DNA of 64,000 nt from Pseudomonas viridiflava (GCF_900589395.1 NZ_UUIS01000069.1:1-64000), one strand, 5' to 3'. Counted from the stretch's first letter, positions 1 through 8,612 are shown. Program-made: numbers and translations. Notes: a model not told the origin generated them from the sequence alone.

Positions 1-885
1 TGGGAGGCGGCTTGCCGGCGATGAAGCCAGCAAGGTCCATACACTTGCTGCGCCTGTCCCATAGCTATCGCCGGCAAGCCGCCTCCCACAGTCTGGTGTC
101 AGGCTCGAAATTCTGGGCGACATCAATCCGGTGGGAGGCTGCTCTGCAGGCGATGAGGCCAGCAAGACCAGTACATCTGCTGCGCCTGTCCCATCGCCAT
201 CGCCGGCAAGCCGCCTCCCGCAGTCTGGTGTCAGGCACGAGATCCTGGGCCACATCAATCCGGTGGGAGGCGGCTCTGCAGGCGATGAGGCCAGCAAGGC
301 CCATACATCTGCTGCGCCTGTCCCATCGCCATCGCCGGCAAGCCGCCTCCCACAGTCCGGTGTCAGGCCCGAAATTCAGGGTCACATCAATCCGGTGGGA
401 GGCGGCTTGCCGACGATGAAGCCAGCAAGACCAGTACATCTGCTGCGTCTGTCCCATCGCCATCGCCGGCAAGCCGCCTCCCGCAGTCTGGTGTCAGGCA
501 CGAGATCCTGGGCGACATCAATCCGGTGGGAGGCTGCTCTGCAGGCGATGAGGCCAGCAAGACCAGTACATCTGCTGCGTCTGTCACATCGCCATCGCCG
601 GCAAGCCGCCTCCCGCAGTCTGGTGTCAGGCACGAAATTCTGGGCGACATCAATCCGGTGGGGGCTGCTTGCCGGCGATGAGGCCAGCAAGACCAGTACA
701 TCTGCTGCGCCTGACCCATCGCCATCGCCGGCAAGCCGCCTCCCACAGTCCGGTGTCAGGCTCGAAATTCTGGGCGACATCAATCCGGTGGGAGGCTGCT
801 CTGCAGGCGATGAGGCCAGCAAGACCAACATACCTGCTGCGCCTGTCACCCAGTCATCGCCAGCAGGGCTTGCCTTCCACAATTG
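1..885. repeat. Tandem array of a ~132 bp REPIN-type repeat, about 6.6 copies
   Basis: The phrase catcaatccggtgggaggc recurs at about 121, 253, 385, 516, 648 and 778, giving a period of 130-132 bp, and the window opens inside a unit. Each unit contains two inverted REP arms (tgggaggcggcttgccggcg and the reverse complement cgccggcaagccgcctccca) separated by about 45 bp, then a linker of about 40 bp. The 132 bp period is a multiple of three, so long open frames appear on both strands. They are low-complexity and I do not call them genes. Copies differ by point changes, for example gctctgcaggcgatg replacing cttgccggcgatg in the left arm. Confidence 0.9.
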
Positions 886-908
886 AGCGTCAGACGCAAA
901 ATCGGGTG

Positions 909-943
909 AAAACCGGCTAAAGCGGATCACCGCTCGGCCGGTT
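909..943 (-). terminator. Probable terminator of the epimerase gene
   Basis: Read on the minus strand, directly after the TAG of the epimerase gene, AACCGGC pairs with GCCGGTT around an inner GCGG/CCGC helix. The hairpin is followed by TTTTC, a short U-tract, so efficiency is uncertain. Confidence 0.5.
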
Positions 944-2098
944 CTACGGAACGCCGGCCGTGCGGTTGAGCAGGTATTGGGCCAGGCCGATGTAACAGGT
1001 CGCCAGGTGATAAGGGGTGGTCGAGGGCATGTCGCTGCGGCTGACACGCCCCTGGTCATCCAGGCACTCATTCCAGCCGCTGGCATGCAGGAAGTCCCGG
1101 TGCAGTGCCTGCGCCTGGCGCTGCAGGTCGGCCTGCGCGTCGTCGCGCAGGGCCAGGGCGCGCAGGTATTCGGCCTGCGCCCAGATGCGCCGGGTGCCAT
1201 CGATCACCTGGCCATCAAGCCTGAGCATGCCGCTGACACCGCCGCCGTGGGCCTCGACGCCCTGCGCCTGGGCCTGGGCAAACGCCTGGGTCAGTGCACG
1301 GTGCAGCGGCCGGCCGTGCAGTTCACGGGCCGATTGCAGCAAGAAGAACCATTCGAACTGATGCCCCGGTTCATACCAGTTATCCACAGCCCCGCGCGGT
1401 TTTTCCAGCATCAGCCCGGTGGCCGGGTCGATGAAGCGCTCATGCAGATGCTTGAGCAATCCGTCCAGCGCCTCGGTGGTCGCCGGGTCCGGACGCACTT
1501 GCAAGGTGGCCAGGAAGGCCTCGGCCAGGTGCATCAGCGGGTTCTGCAAAGGCCCGGTCCCCTGCGGCGACCAATCCTCGGCCAGGCAGGCTTCATACAG
1601 GCCCTGGCCGTCGGCAAAGCGCTCGCGCACCACGTTCAGTGCGGCATTGAGCACCGATTCGGCCAGTGGCTCGCGGGTGCGATGCCAGTAATGGGCGCAG
1701 GCGAAAATGATAAACGCGTGGGTGTACAGGTCCTTGCGCCGGTCCAGCGGTGCGCCCTGGGCATCGACGCTGTAGAACCAGCCGCCATGTTCGGCGTCGT
1801 GAAAGTGCCGTTGCAACGAACGGAACAGGGCATGGGCGCGCGCGGTGGCGTCCTTGACCTGGGGGTGGTCGATCAGGCTGGCGAACACGAACAGTTGCCG
1901 GGCACACGCCATGGCCCTGTAGCGCTGCACCGGCAGTGGCTGGTGGGCGTTATCCACCGCCTCATAGGGCAGGGCGAGGTCGGCGTTCCAGCCAGGACCT
2001 TGCCACAAGGGCACGATGACCTGCAGAAAGTGCGCCTGCAGATCGGCGAAGATCGCAGTCAGTTCAGGCTGGGGGGCGGAGCTGGTGGCGTGGGTCAT
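944..2098 (-). CDS. AGE family epimerase/isomerase
   Basis: This 384-residue soluble protein belongs to the N-acylglucosamine 2-epimerase / mannose isomerase family, which interconverts aldoses and ketoses or epimerises sugars in an alpha6/alpha6 barrel. Family-like segments include RYRAMACARQLFVFA near residue 60, GGWFYSVDAQG near 105, DLYTHAFIIFA near 125, and the later NWYEPGHQFEWFFLL with the His-Glu pair typical of the active site. Length is normal for the family. It is a monocistronic leftward gene between the repeat array and the urease accessory genes. The sequence does not decide the substrate; D-mannose isomerase (YihS-like) is one possibility. Confidence 0.8.
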   Translation of the reverse strand: MTHATSSAPQPELTAIFADLQAHFLQVIVPLWQGPGWNADLALPYEAVDNAHQPLPVQRYRAMACARQLFVFASLIDHPQVKDATARAHALFRSLQRHFHDAEHGGWFYSVDAQGAPLDRRKDLYTHAFIIFACAHYWHRTREPLAESVLNAALNVVRERFADGQGLYEACLAEDWSPQGTGPLQNPLMHLAEAFLATLQVRPDPATTEALDGLLKHLHERFIDPATGLMLEKPRGAVDNWYEPGHQFEWFFLLQSARELHGRPLHRALTQAFAQAQAQGVEAHGGGVSGMLRLDGQVIDGTRRIWAQAEYLRALALRDDAQADLQRQAQALHRDFLHASGWNECLDDQGRVSRSDMPSTTPYHLATCYIGLAQYLLNRTAGVP

Positions 2099-2172
2099 CG
2101 GCGGGCGTCACGGCAGGATCGGGTGCGCGCCATGTTAACAGGCGTCGATCCTGCCGTGGCCGGGAAAAATAC

Positions 2173-2745
2173 TCAGCCCACCAGCAGCCAGGCGCCAGCC
2201 ATCGCCGAGCCGGCGCCGGCGACGCGCACCAGTGGTGCGGCGGCACGCGGCAGGTAGCGCACGGCGGCATAACCGGCGGCATGCAGCGCGGCGGTGGCCG
2301 CGACGAAGCCTGCCGCATAGGTCCAGGCACTGCTCATCTCCGGCAACTCAAGACCGTGCGCCACGCCGTGAAACAGGGCGAAGGCCGCTGTGGCGAGCAT
2401 CGCCAGCGGCAAGGGTGGACGTACGGCCAGGGCCACGGCCAGGCCCAGTGCCAGCACCGAGGCGGCGATGCCGCTTTCCAGCGCCGGCAGGTGCAGCCCG
2501 GCAAAGCCCAGCAGGCCGCCGACCAGCAACGTGGCGACGAAGGTCACCGGCAGCGCCCAGCGCGCTGCGCCGTTCTGTTGCGCGGCCCATAGGCCGACGG
2601 CCAGCATCGCCAGGAGGTGATCCAGGCCGCCCAGCGGGTGGCTGATCCCGGCCATCAGGCCGTGGTCGCCGTGGCCGGGGTGGGCCAGGGCCAGGCCTGG
2701 GACCAACAGCAGGGCCAGCAGGGCAAAGGATTTCGAAGCGGTCAT
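2173..2745 (-). CDS. hupE: HupE/UreJ family nickel/cobalt permease
   Basis: A 190-residue inner-membrane protein with a cleavable-looking signal (TASKSFALLALLLVPGLALA), then HPGHGDHG and the family signature HPLGGLDHLLAM, followed by five or six hydrophobic helices. HupE/UreJ proteins supply Ni to hydrogenase or urease. Its place at the end of ureE-ureF-ureG, 34 bp after ureG, makes urease nickel supply the likely role. The ATG at 2745 is preferred because AAGGA lies 9 nt upstream; the in-frame ATG at 2754 would abut that Shine-Dalgarno sequence. Confidence 0.85.
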   Translation of the reverse strand: MTASKSFALLALLLVPGLALAHPGHGDHGLMAGISHPLGGLDHLLAMLAVGLWAAQQNGAARWALPVTFVATLLVGGLLGFAGLHLPALESGIAASVLALGLAVALAVRPPLPLAMLATAAFALFHGVAHGLELPEMSSAWTYAAGFVAATAALHAAGYAAVRYLPRAAAPLVRVAGAGSAMAGAWLLVG

Positions 2746-2779
2746 GAGGTGCATTCCTTGTTCAAGCGGGTAATCGGGT

Positions 2780-3397
2780 TCAGGCGGCCGTGTTCAACAG
2801 GCCCTGGCGTTCAATGAAGGCGATGATCTGCTCAAGGCCCTGGCCGGTTTTCTGGTTGCTGAACACGAAAGGGCGCTCGCCGCGCATCTTGCGCGTGTCG
2901 CGGTCCATCATCTCCAGCGAGGCGCCGACCAGGTCGGCCAGGTCGATCTTGTTGATCACCAGCATGTCGGACTTGCAGATGCCCGGGCCGCCCTTGCGCG
3001 GCAGCTTGTCGCCGGCCGACACGTCGATCACATAGATCGTCAGGTCTGACAGTTCCGGGCTGAAGGTGGCCGAGAGGTTATCGCCGCCGGACTCGACCAG
3101 AATCAGGTCCAGGCCCGGAAAGCGCCGGTTGAGCTGGTCCACCGCCTCCAGATTGATCGAGGCATCTTCGCGAATGGCGGTGTGCGGGCAGCCGCCGGTT
3201 TCCACACCAATGATGCGCTCCGGTGCCAGCGCCTGGTTGCGCACCAGAAAGTCGGCGTCTTCGCGGGTGTAGATGTCGTTGGTCACCACCGCCAGGTTGT
3301 AGCGCTCGCGCAGGGCCAGGCACAGCGCCAGGGTCAGGGCTGTCTTGCCGGAGCCGACAGGGCCGCCGATGCCGACGCGCAGGGGTTGGCTGTTCAT
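2780..3397 (-). CDS. ureG: Urease accessory GTPase UreG
   Basis: UreG is the SIMIBI-class GTPase that drives nickel insertion into urease with UreD, UreF and UreE. The 205-residue protein has the P-loop GGPVGSGKTAL near residue 11, the conserved VETGGCPH nickel-binding Cys-Pro-His motif, and VESGGDNLSATFSPEL. The open frame extends 26 codons upstream, but the ATG at 3397 is chosen because GGAGAA lies just upstream and the protein then begins at the usual family position. It follows ureF by 16 bp in the same operon. Confidence 0.97.
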   Translation of the reverse strand: MNSQPLRVGIGGPVGSGKTALTLALCLALRERYNLAVVTNDIYTREDADFLVRNQALAPERIIGVETGGCPHTAIREDASINLEAVDQLNRRFPGLDLILVESGGDNLSATFSPELSDLTIYVIDVSAGDKLPRKGGPGICKSDMLVINKIDLADLVGASLEMMDRDTRKMRGERPFVFSNQKTGQGLEQIIAFIERQGLLNTAA

Positions 3398-3413
3398 TGT
3401 GTTCTCCAAGGGT

Positions 3414-4088
3414 TCAGGACCGGAACAACCGGCTGTATTGACGTTCATGGGCCATGCTGGCCAGCGCCAGGCCAAAGGGCGCGCCGCCCCACGGCGGGCT
3501 GTCCAGGGCGGCAGCCCGGTGGCGGGCCTCTTGCAGCGCCGGCAACAGCTCGCTGGTCAGGCGCTGCGCGGCCTGCTGGCCCAGCGGCAGGGTTTTCATC
3601 AGCACGGCCAGCTGGTTTTCCAGCCAGCTCCATAGCCAGGCGGCCAGCGCCTCAGGCGGTGCGATGTGCCAGGCGCGTGCGGCCAGCGCCCAGCCCAGTG
3701 CCAGGTGCGGCTCCTCGATCTGTTGCAGGAAACCGCGCGCCGGGCGGTCCAGCTCGGCCAGGCCATTGAGCAATTGCTGCAACGAATAGCCCATCTGCCG
3801 GCTTTCCTGATGCAGCTCGCGGGTTTCGCGGCTGGCGCGGTGTTCCTCGCTCAACTGCAGCAGTTGCCCCCAGTCGTCGGCCGCCGCCGCGTTGCAATGG
3901 GCCAGCAGCAACGGCGCCTCGAAACGCGCCAGGTTGAGCAGCAACTGATCCGCGATCCAGCACCGGGCACTGGCCGGGTCGTGCACCAGGCCGTTCTCGA
4001 CTGCCAGTTCCAGCCCCTGCGAATAGCTGTAGCCGCCAATCGGCAGCTGCGGGCTGGCCAGGCGCAGCAGCGCCCAGGCGTTATTCAT
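3414..4088 (-). CDS. ureF: Urease accessory protein UreF
   Basis: UreF is the all-helical accessory protein that bridges UreD and UreG in the urease activation complex. The 224-residue product starts with the typical LLRLASPQLPIGGYSYSQGL segment, near which UreF proteins carry a conserved SxxLPIGxFSYSxGLE stretch, and has the expected length. Its ATG overlaps the ureE stop as ATGA (4085-4088), so the two are translationally coupled. UreG follows 16 bp downstream. Confidence 0.95.
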   Translation of the reverse strand: MNNAWALLRLASPQLPIGGYSYSQGLELAVENGLVHDPASARCWIADQLLLNLARFEAPLLLAHCNAAAADDWGQLLQLSEEHRASRETRELHQESRQMGYSLQQLLNGLAELDRPARGFLQQIEEPHLALGWALAARAWHIAPPEALAAWLWSWLENQLAVLMKTLPLGQQAAQRLTSELLPALQEARHRAAALDSPPWGGAPFGLALASMAHERQYSRLFRS

Positions 4089-4585
4089 GTACGCACGCCA
4101 AACTGATGCAGGCGCGGCGCATAGTTGAAGTCTTCTTCGCCGGCCCTCGAATGGTGATGGCCGCCGCCGTAGGCGCCGTGTTCCGGCTGGAAAGGGGCTT
4201 CGAGGGTTTCACACCGGGCGCCGAGCTGGTCGAGCATGGCCTTGAGCACATAGTCGTCCAGCAGACGCAGCCAGCCGTCGCCCACTTGCAGGGCGACATG
4301 GCGGTTACCCAAGTGATAGGCCGCGCGGGTCAGCTCGAAGGCGCTGGTGCAGGTAACGTGCAGCAACTGCTCGGGACGTGCGCGCACCCGTACGATGCGC
4401 CCATCCTCGGCCTGCAGGCATTCGCCGTCATACAACGGCGACTGGCCACGCGGCAGGAACAGGCCGACGTCTTCCTGTTCGGTGCTGAAACAGCGCAGGC
4501 GGCTTTTGCTGCGCGCCTCGAAGGTCAGCAGCAGTTCGGCATCCCAGTGGTCCCGGGGTTCGATTCGTGTGTGAATGACCAGCAT
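4085..4585 (-). CDS. ureE: Urease nickel metallochaperone UreE
   Basis: UreE is a dimeric cytoplasmic chaperone that hands Ni to the UreDFG-apourease complex. The 166-residue protein has the N-terminal UreE fold (LTFEARSKSRLRCFSTEQEDVGLFLPRG is spread over residues 20-45), a C-terminal metal-binding domain with GNRHVALQV around the conserved His, and a short His-rich tail (YGGGHHHS). The ATG at 4585 is taken rather than the 24-codon-longer start, because the predicted sigma-54 promoter at 4623-4638 lies inside the longer reading and MLVIHTRIEP is the typical N-terminus. It is the first gene of ureEFG-hupE. Confidence 0.95.
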   Translation of the reverse strand: MLVIHTRIEPRDHWDAELLLTFEARSKSRLRCFSTEQEDVGLFLPRGQSPLYDGECLQAEDGRIVRVRARPEQLLHVTCTSAFELTRAAYHLGNRHVALQVGDGWLRLLDDYVLKAMLDQLGARCETLEAPFQPEHGAYGGGHHHSRAGEEDFNYAPRLHQFGVRT

Positions 4586-4622
4586 CGGCAGGCTTCCCGC
4601 AATGAGCAATGCCTCATCACAG

Positions 4623-4638
4623 AGCAAGGGGCTTGCCA
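4623..4638 (-). promoter_or_regulatory. Predicted sigma-54 (-24/-12) promoter of ureEFG-hupE
   Basis: On the minus strand the sequence is TGGCAAGCCCCTTGCT. It matches the RpoN consensus TGGCAC-N5-TTGCT with exact GG-N10-GC spacing and one mismatch in the -24 box. The implied transcript start is near 4612, about 27 nt before the ureE ATG. Co-occurrence with a similar site before urtA supports it. Confidence 0.75.
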
Positions 4639-4703
4639 ACGTGCCTTGAGCGAGCAAAAAGCTACTGATTGGCTATGCCGGCCGGCGACAGAGGGGGAAT
4701 GGG

Positions 4704-4750
4704 TGCGCACTAATGGTGCGTCCGGGGCGGTCTGTATCGAAATGGTGCCG
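4704..4750 (-). promoter_or_regulatory. Possible NtrC enhancer sites upstream of ureE
   Basis: TGCGCACTAATGGTGCG (4704-4720) matches the NtrC dyad TGCACCA-N3-TGGTGCA at 10 of 14 positions. A second half-site, ATGGTGCC, lies at about 4742-4749. Both lie roughly 65-125 bp upstream of the predicted sigma-54 element, a usual enhancer distance. Confidence 0.5.
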
Positions 4751-4759
4751 AATCTGTCG

Positions 4760-5386
4760 CTACCGATTCAATCCGCGCCAGTGCCGGGCGCCCATGAAGA
4801 TAAAGCGCAATTGCTCGGTAATCTTGGCCTGCGGGGTCTGGTGGGCGGCCAGCGGCGTGGCGGGCGGGTCGATCAGTTCCGGCAGCATGGCGAACACGCT
4901 CTTGACCACCAGGTCGGCGATGATCGCCAGCGATGTGCCATTGAGGTGTTGCCACTTGGTCATCTTGCCAAGGTCAGTGGCCAGGTCCGCCACGATGCCC
5001 TCGCGCAGCGCCCCCAGGGCCTGGCGGACCTTGAGCGAACCGCCATACTGCTCGCGGGCCAGAAACAGGAACTGCGGCCGATTGGCCGCCACGTCCTCAA
5101 GAAAGATGCGTACCGAGGCTTCGATCAACCCGCCCATGACCATTTCGTTGTGCCGCACCAGGCGAATGGTCTGCCGGAAGGTCTGGCCCACTTCGGTCAC
5201 CAGTGCCAGGCCCAACTGGTCCATGTCGTCGAAGTGCCGGTAGAAGCCGGTCGGCACGATGCCGGTGGTGCGTGCCACTTCGCGCAGGCTCAGGCTGGCG
5301 AACCCGCGCCCGCTCTCCATCAGCTTGTGCGCGGCTTCGAGCAGGGCTTTGCGGGTCTGTTGCTTTTGTTCGGCGCGGGCTGACAT
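4760..5386 (-). CDS. desT: TetR-family fatty-acid desaturation regulator, DesT/FabR-like
   Basis: A 208-residue TetR-type repressor. The N-terminal helix-turn-helix region (ASLSLREVARTTGIVPTGFYRHF) and the following MDQLGLALVTE are characteristic of FabR and of P. aeruginosa DesT, which sense the saturated/unsaturated acyl-CoA ratio. The remaining helical part, with LFLAREQYGGS and IADLVVKSVF, resembles DesT. In P. aeruginosa, desT is also beside ureE, which supports orthology. The ATG at 5386 (MSARAEQKQQTR) is chosen over a start 14 codons upstream because family members begin there. The desaturase genes it controls in P. aeruginosa are not adjacent here, so its target is an inference. Confidence 0.8.
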   Translation of the reverse strand: MSARAEQKQQTRKALLEAAHKLMESGRGFASLSLREVARTTGIVPTGFYRHFDDMDQLGLALVTEVGQTFRQTIRLVRHNEMVMGGLIEASVRIFLEDVAANRPQFLFLAREQYGGSLKVRQALGALREGIVADLATDLGKMTKWQHLNGTSLAIIADLVVKSVFAMLPELIDPPATPLAAHQTPQAKITEQLRFIFMGARHWRGLNR

Positions 5387-5536
5387 CTCAGGGCCATTGT
5401 GGCGATAAACTGCGCCGCACTTTACCACGCCCTAATTTGATTCACGATTGGGGCAAACGCTGATGGCTTTTTGAAGTCCTAAGCGATATGTCGTTTTCGG
5501 CGCGTCCTGGAGGACGGGCTGGTTTTGGAGAGTGCA

Positions 5537-7603
5537 ATGACGCGCAGCCGCAAGATTTTCGCCTGGACGGGCATCACCCTGATCGCCCTGCTGGCCATTG
5601 TGATCGTGGTCATCGCCACCTTCGACTGGAACCGCATCAAGCCGATGCTCAACGACAAGGTCAGCCAGGCGCTGAACCGGCCGTTTGCGATCAATGGCGA
5701 CCTGAGCGTGCACTGGCAGCGCGAAACCCAGGAAGGTGGCTGGCGCGCCTGGGTGCCGTGGCCGCGGTTCGTGGCCCAGGACCTGACCCTGGGCAACCCC
5801 GACTGGTCGAAGCAGCCGCAGATGGTCACCCTCAAGCAGGTCACCTTTACCCTGTCGCCCCTGCCGCTGCTGGCGCAGCACGTCGTGATCCCGCGCATTG
5901 AACTGACCGGGCCCGATGCGAAGCTGGAGCGGCTGGCCGACGGGCGCGCCAACTGGGTGTTCGACCTGCCGGCGTCCGACCCTGACGCCAAGCCATCGGC
6001 CTGGGTGCTGGACATCGGCTCGATCAAATTCGACAAGGGCCTGGTCAGTTACAGCGACCAGACCCTCGACGCCCGGATGGACGTGGTCATCACCCCATTG
6101 GGCAAGCCGATACCGTTCAGCGACATCGTGGGTGGCAAGGAGGCCAAGAAGGTCGCCGACAAGGGCATCGCACCACAGGACTACGCCTTTGCCTTCACCA
6201 GCAAGGGCCAGTATCGCGGCCAGGCGGTGACCGGCAATGGCAAGGTCGGCGGCTTGCTGGCGCTCAAGGACGCCGCGCAGCCGTTCCCGGTGCAGGCCGA
6301 TGTGCGGGTGGGCGACACCCATGCGGTCGTCGCCGGTACCCTGACCGACCCGCAGAATTTCGGCGCCCTGGACCTGCGCCTGAAACTCGAAGGCGCCAGC
6401 CTGAGCAACCTTTACCCGCTGACCGGCGTGACCCTGCCCGACTCGGGCGCCTACTCCACCGACGGACGTTTGATCGCCCGGCTCAAGGACCCACAAGGCG
6501 CCAGCTTTCGCTATGAAGGCTTCAACGGCAGGATCGGCAACAGTGACATCCACGGCGACCTGGGCTTTGTCGCCAGCCAGCCACGGCCCAGGCTGACCGG
6601 CAAGCTGGTTTCCGATCAACTGCTGTTCAGCGACCTGGCGCCGTTGATCGGTGCCGATTCCAATACCGAGCAGAAAAAGCGTGGCGGGCAGGGCAAGCAG
6701 CCGTCGGCCAAGGTGTTGCCGGTCGAAACCTTCGATACCGCGCGCTGGCGCGCCATGGATGCCGATGTGGAGTTCACCGGCAAGCGCATCGTGCAAAGCC
6801 CGGAACTGCCCTTCAGCGACCTGTACACCCACCTGCTGCTCGACGACGGCCAGCTCAGCCTGCAACCACTGCGCTTCGGCGTGGCCGGCGGCAAACTCGA
6901 TGCCGACATCCGCCTGGACGGGCGTACCCAGCCGATGCAGGGCCGCGCGAAACTGACGGCACGGGGCTTCAAGCTCAAGCAGCTGTTTCCGACCTTCGAA
7001 CCGATGAAAACCAGCTTTGGCGCGCTCAATGGCGATGCCGATATCAGCGGGCGCGGCAATTCAGTGGCTGCCTTGCTCGGCACGGCCAATGGCGAGCTGC
7101 GCCTGTTGATCAACGATGGTGCAGTCAGTCGTGGCCTGATGGAAATCGCCGGGCTCAATGTGGGCAACTACATTGTCAGCGAGCTGTTTGGCGACAACGA
7201 AGTGAAGATCAACTGCGCAGTCACCGACTTCGGCATCAAGGACGGTCTGGCCACCAGCCGCCTGTTCGTGTTCGACACCGAGAATGCGATCATCCACATC
7301 ACCGGCACCGCCAACCTCAAGACCGAACAACTGGACCTGGACATCAATCCCGAATCCAAGGGCTTCCGGGTTTTCTCGCTGCGCTCGCCGCTGTATGTCA
7401 ACGGCACGTTCGCCAACCCCGATGCCGGGGTCAAGACCGGCCCGTTGCTGCTGCGCGGCGCTGGCATGGTCGCCTTGGGCATCGCCGCCGGTCCCGCCGC
7501 CGGCCTGCTGGCGCTGGTGGCTACCGGCGACAACGAGCCTGACCAGTGCACACCGCTGCTGGAGCAGATCAAGGCAGGGAAGTTGAACAAGACGGTTAAG
7601 TGA
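5537..7603 (+). CDS. AsmA family protein
   Basis: A 688-residue envelope protein of the AsmA/TamB-like superfamily, which are large beta-rich proteins anchored in the inner membrane and implicated in phospholipid transport to the outer membrane. Residues 9-28 form one hydrophobic segment (TGITLIALLAIVIVVIATF). The typical FDWNRIKPMLNDKVSQALNR and INGDLSVHW follow, and the AsmA C-terminal domain with INPESKGFRVFSLRSPLYV and VKTGPLLLRG ends the protein. Start: ATG at 5537 with GGAG 6 nt upstream; a TTG four codons earlier is less likely. It stands alone and is divergent from the DesT-like gene. Confidence 0.85.
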   Translation: MTRSRKIFAWTGITLIALLAIVIVVIATFDWNRIKPMLNDKVSQALNRPFAINGDLSVHWQRETQEGGWRAWVPWPRFVAQDLTLGNPDWSKQPQMVTLKQVTFTLSPLPLLAQHVVIPRIELTGPDAKLERLADGRANWVFDLPASDPDAKPSAWVLDIGSIKFDKGLVSYSDQTLDARMDVVITPLGKPIPFSDIVGGKEAKKVADKGIAPQDYAFAFTSKGQYRGQAVTGNGKVGGLLALKDAAQPFPVQADVRVGDTHAVVAGTLTDPQNFGALDLRLKLEGASLSNLYPLTGVTLPDSGAYSTDGRLIARLKDPQGASFRYEGFNGRIGNSDIHGDLGFVASQPRPRLTGKLVSDQLLFSDLAPLIGADSNTEQKKRGGQGKQPSAKVLPVETFDTARWRAMDADVEFTGKRIVQSPELPFSDLYTHLLLDDGQLSLQPLRFGVAGGKLDADIRLDGRTQPMQGRAKLTARGFKLKQLFPTFEPMKTSFGALNGDADISGRGNSVAALLGTANGELRLLINDGAVSRGLMEIAGLNVGNYIVSELFGDNEVKINCAVTDFGIKDGLATSRLFVFDTENAIIHITGTANLKTEQLDLDINPESKGFRVFSLRSPLYVNGTFANPDAGVKTGPLLLRGAGMVALGIAAGPAAGLLALVATGDNEPDQCTPLLEQIKAGKLNKTVK

Positions 7604-7655
7604 GTCTGGGGGGCCGGTAATTCGGCCCAGGCCCGGCGCATGCTTAGACAGCTCA

Positions 7656-7732
7656 CTGTAGGAGCGACCAACGGTCGCGAAGGCCGCAGCGCATCATTCG
7701 GGCCTTTTCGCGACCGTTGATCGCTCCTGCAG
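7656..7732. repeat. REP-type hairpin, gcgaccaacggtcgc variant
   Basis: CTGTAGGAGCGACCAACGGT near 7656 is mirrored by ACCGTTGATCGCTCCTGCAG ending at 7732, so the pair forms a long imperfect hairpin. It lies between two convergent genes (AsmA family and bacterioferritin), the usual position for Pseudomonas REP elements, and may help end transcription from both sides. Confidence 0.7.
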
Positions 7733-7760
7733 ATCAGTGGCTGCCGCCGGGGGCAGGGGG

Positions 7761-8303
7761 TTACAGGTCGCCCAGAATATCCGCCATGTCGTCGGCGTGT
7801 TCTTCTTCCTGGGCCAGGATGTCTTCGAAGATACGGCGGGTGGTCGGGTCGGATTCGCCGATGTACTGGATGATTTCGCGATAGCTGTCCACCGCGATGC
7901 GCTCAGCGACCAGGTCTTCGTAGACCATTTCCTTGAGGGTGGTACCGGCTACGTACTGGGCATGGGAGTTCTTCGACAGGGTGTCGGGGTTGAATTCCGG
8001 CTCGCCGCCCAGTTGCACGATACGTTCGGCCAGCTTGTCGGCATGCTCGGCTTCCTGCTGGGCATGCTCGAGAAACTCGGAAGCAGCCACGCTGGCCTTC
8101 AGGCCGGCGGCCATGAAGTAATGACGTTTGTAGCGCAGTACACAGACCAGTTCAGTGGCCAGCGACTCGTTGAGCAGACGCAGGATGGTTTCGCGGTCTG
8201 CACTGTAGCCTTCGGTGACCGCGCCGTTTTCCACATTTTGCCGGGCGCGTTCGCGCAGCGTGTTGACGTCGGACAGTTGCGGGGCCTGGTTCAGGCTATT
8301 CAT
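7761..8303 (-). CDS. Ferritin-like / bacterioferritin family protein
   Basis: A 180-residue four-helix ferritin-like protein. Diiron-type ligands are visible as E in LNESLATELVCVLRY, EHAQQEAEHA, EDLVAERIA and EDILAQEEEHADDM. It is annotated as a probable bacterioferritin in P. aeruginosa (PA4880-like, from memory). It stores or oxidises iron in the cytoplasm, and the family overlaps with Dps-like proteins, so the precise role is open. ATG at 8303 with AGGAG upstream is preferred to the start five codons earlier. It is single and leftward. Confidence 0.8.
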   Translation of the reverse strand: MNSLNQAPQLSDVNTLRERARQNVENGAVTEGYSADRETILRLLNESLATELVCVLRYKRHYFMAAGLKASVAASEFLEHAQQEAEHADKLAERIVQLGGEPEFNPDTLSKNSHAQYVAGTTLKEMVYEDLVAERIAVDSYREIIQYIGESDPTTRRIFEDILAQEEEHADDMADILGDL

Positions 8304-8509
8304 GGTGGATCTCCTCACTCATCAGGGTTTGACGCTTCGCTGTTTTACGGTCTGTGCCGGCGAAGTCGTTACAAAGTGTGAGTGGCATGCTGTCAGAAAG
8401 TTTTATCGGCTTTGCAAGGTGCAAGCGTTTGCAGGCCCGGTGTCAATTTCACGAAACGACTGCGTCCGGCAGGGGTCACAGCCGTGAGACCCATTTCTGG
8501 AGAAGCACC

Positions 8510-8596
8510 ATGCTGAAGTTCCTCGGCGGCACCGTCGGTATCATTTTCCTGATCGGTTTGATCGTGGTCATTGCCCTGTTCAAGCTGGTCTTCTGA
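8510..8596 (+). CDS. 28-residue single-pass membrane peptide
   Basis: ATG at 8510 with GGAGA 7 nt upstream opens a 28-codon gene: MLKFLGGTVGII followed by a hydrophobic run to the C-terminal LFKLVF. About 20 contiguous hydrophobic residues predict one transmembrane helix with a Lys near each end. It is followed immediately by a strong intrinsic terminator, which argues that it is a real transcription unit. It lies divergently upstream of the ferritin-like gene. Function unknown. Confidence 0.65.
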   Translation: MLKFLGGTVGIIFLIGLIVVIALFKLVF

Positions 8597-8612
8597 CCCC
8601 GTACCCTGAATG

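Noticed and set aside
1..885. CRISPR array
   Set aside because: Units are ~132 bp and repeat throughout, with no short repeat/unique spacer pattern and no cas genes nearby.
12..1200. Overlapping long open frames on both strands (for example 12-419, 131-886, 382-1200)
   Set aside because: They arise because the repeat period is a multiple of three; products are repetitive, Ser/Arg/Pro-rich, lack good starts and mirror the repeat.
5432..6865. 477-codon minus-strand frame
   Set aside because: Antisense to the AsmA-family gene; no recognisable domain.
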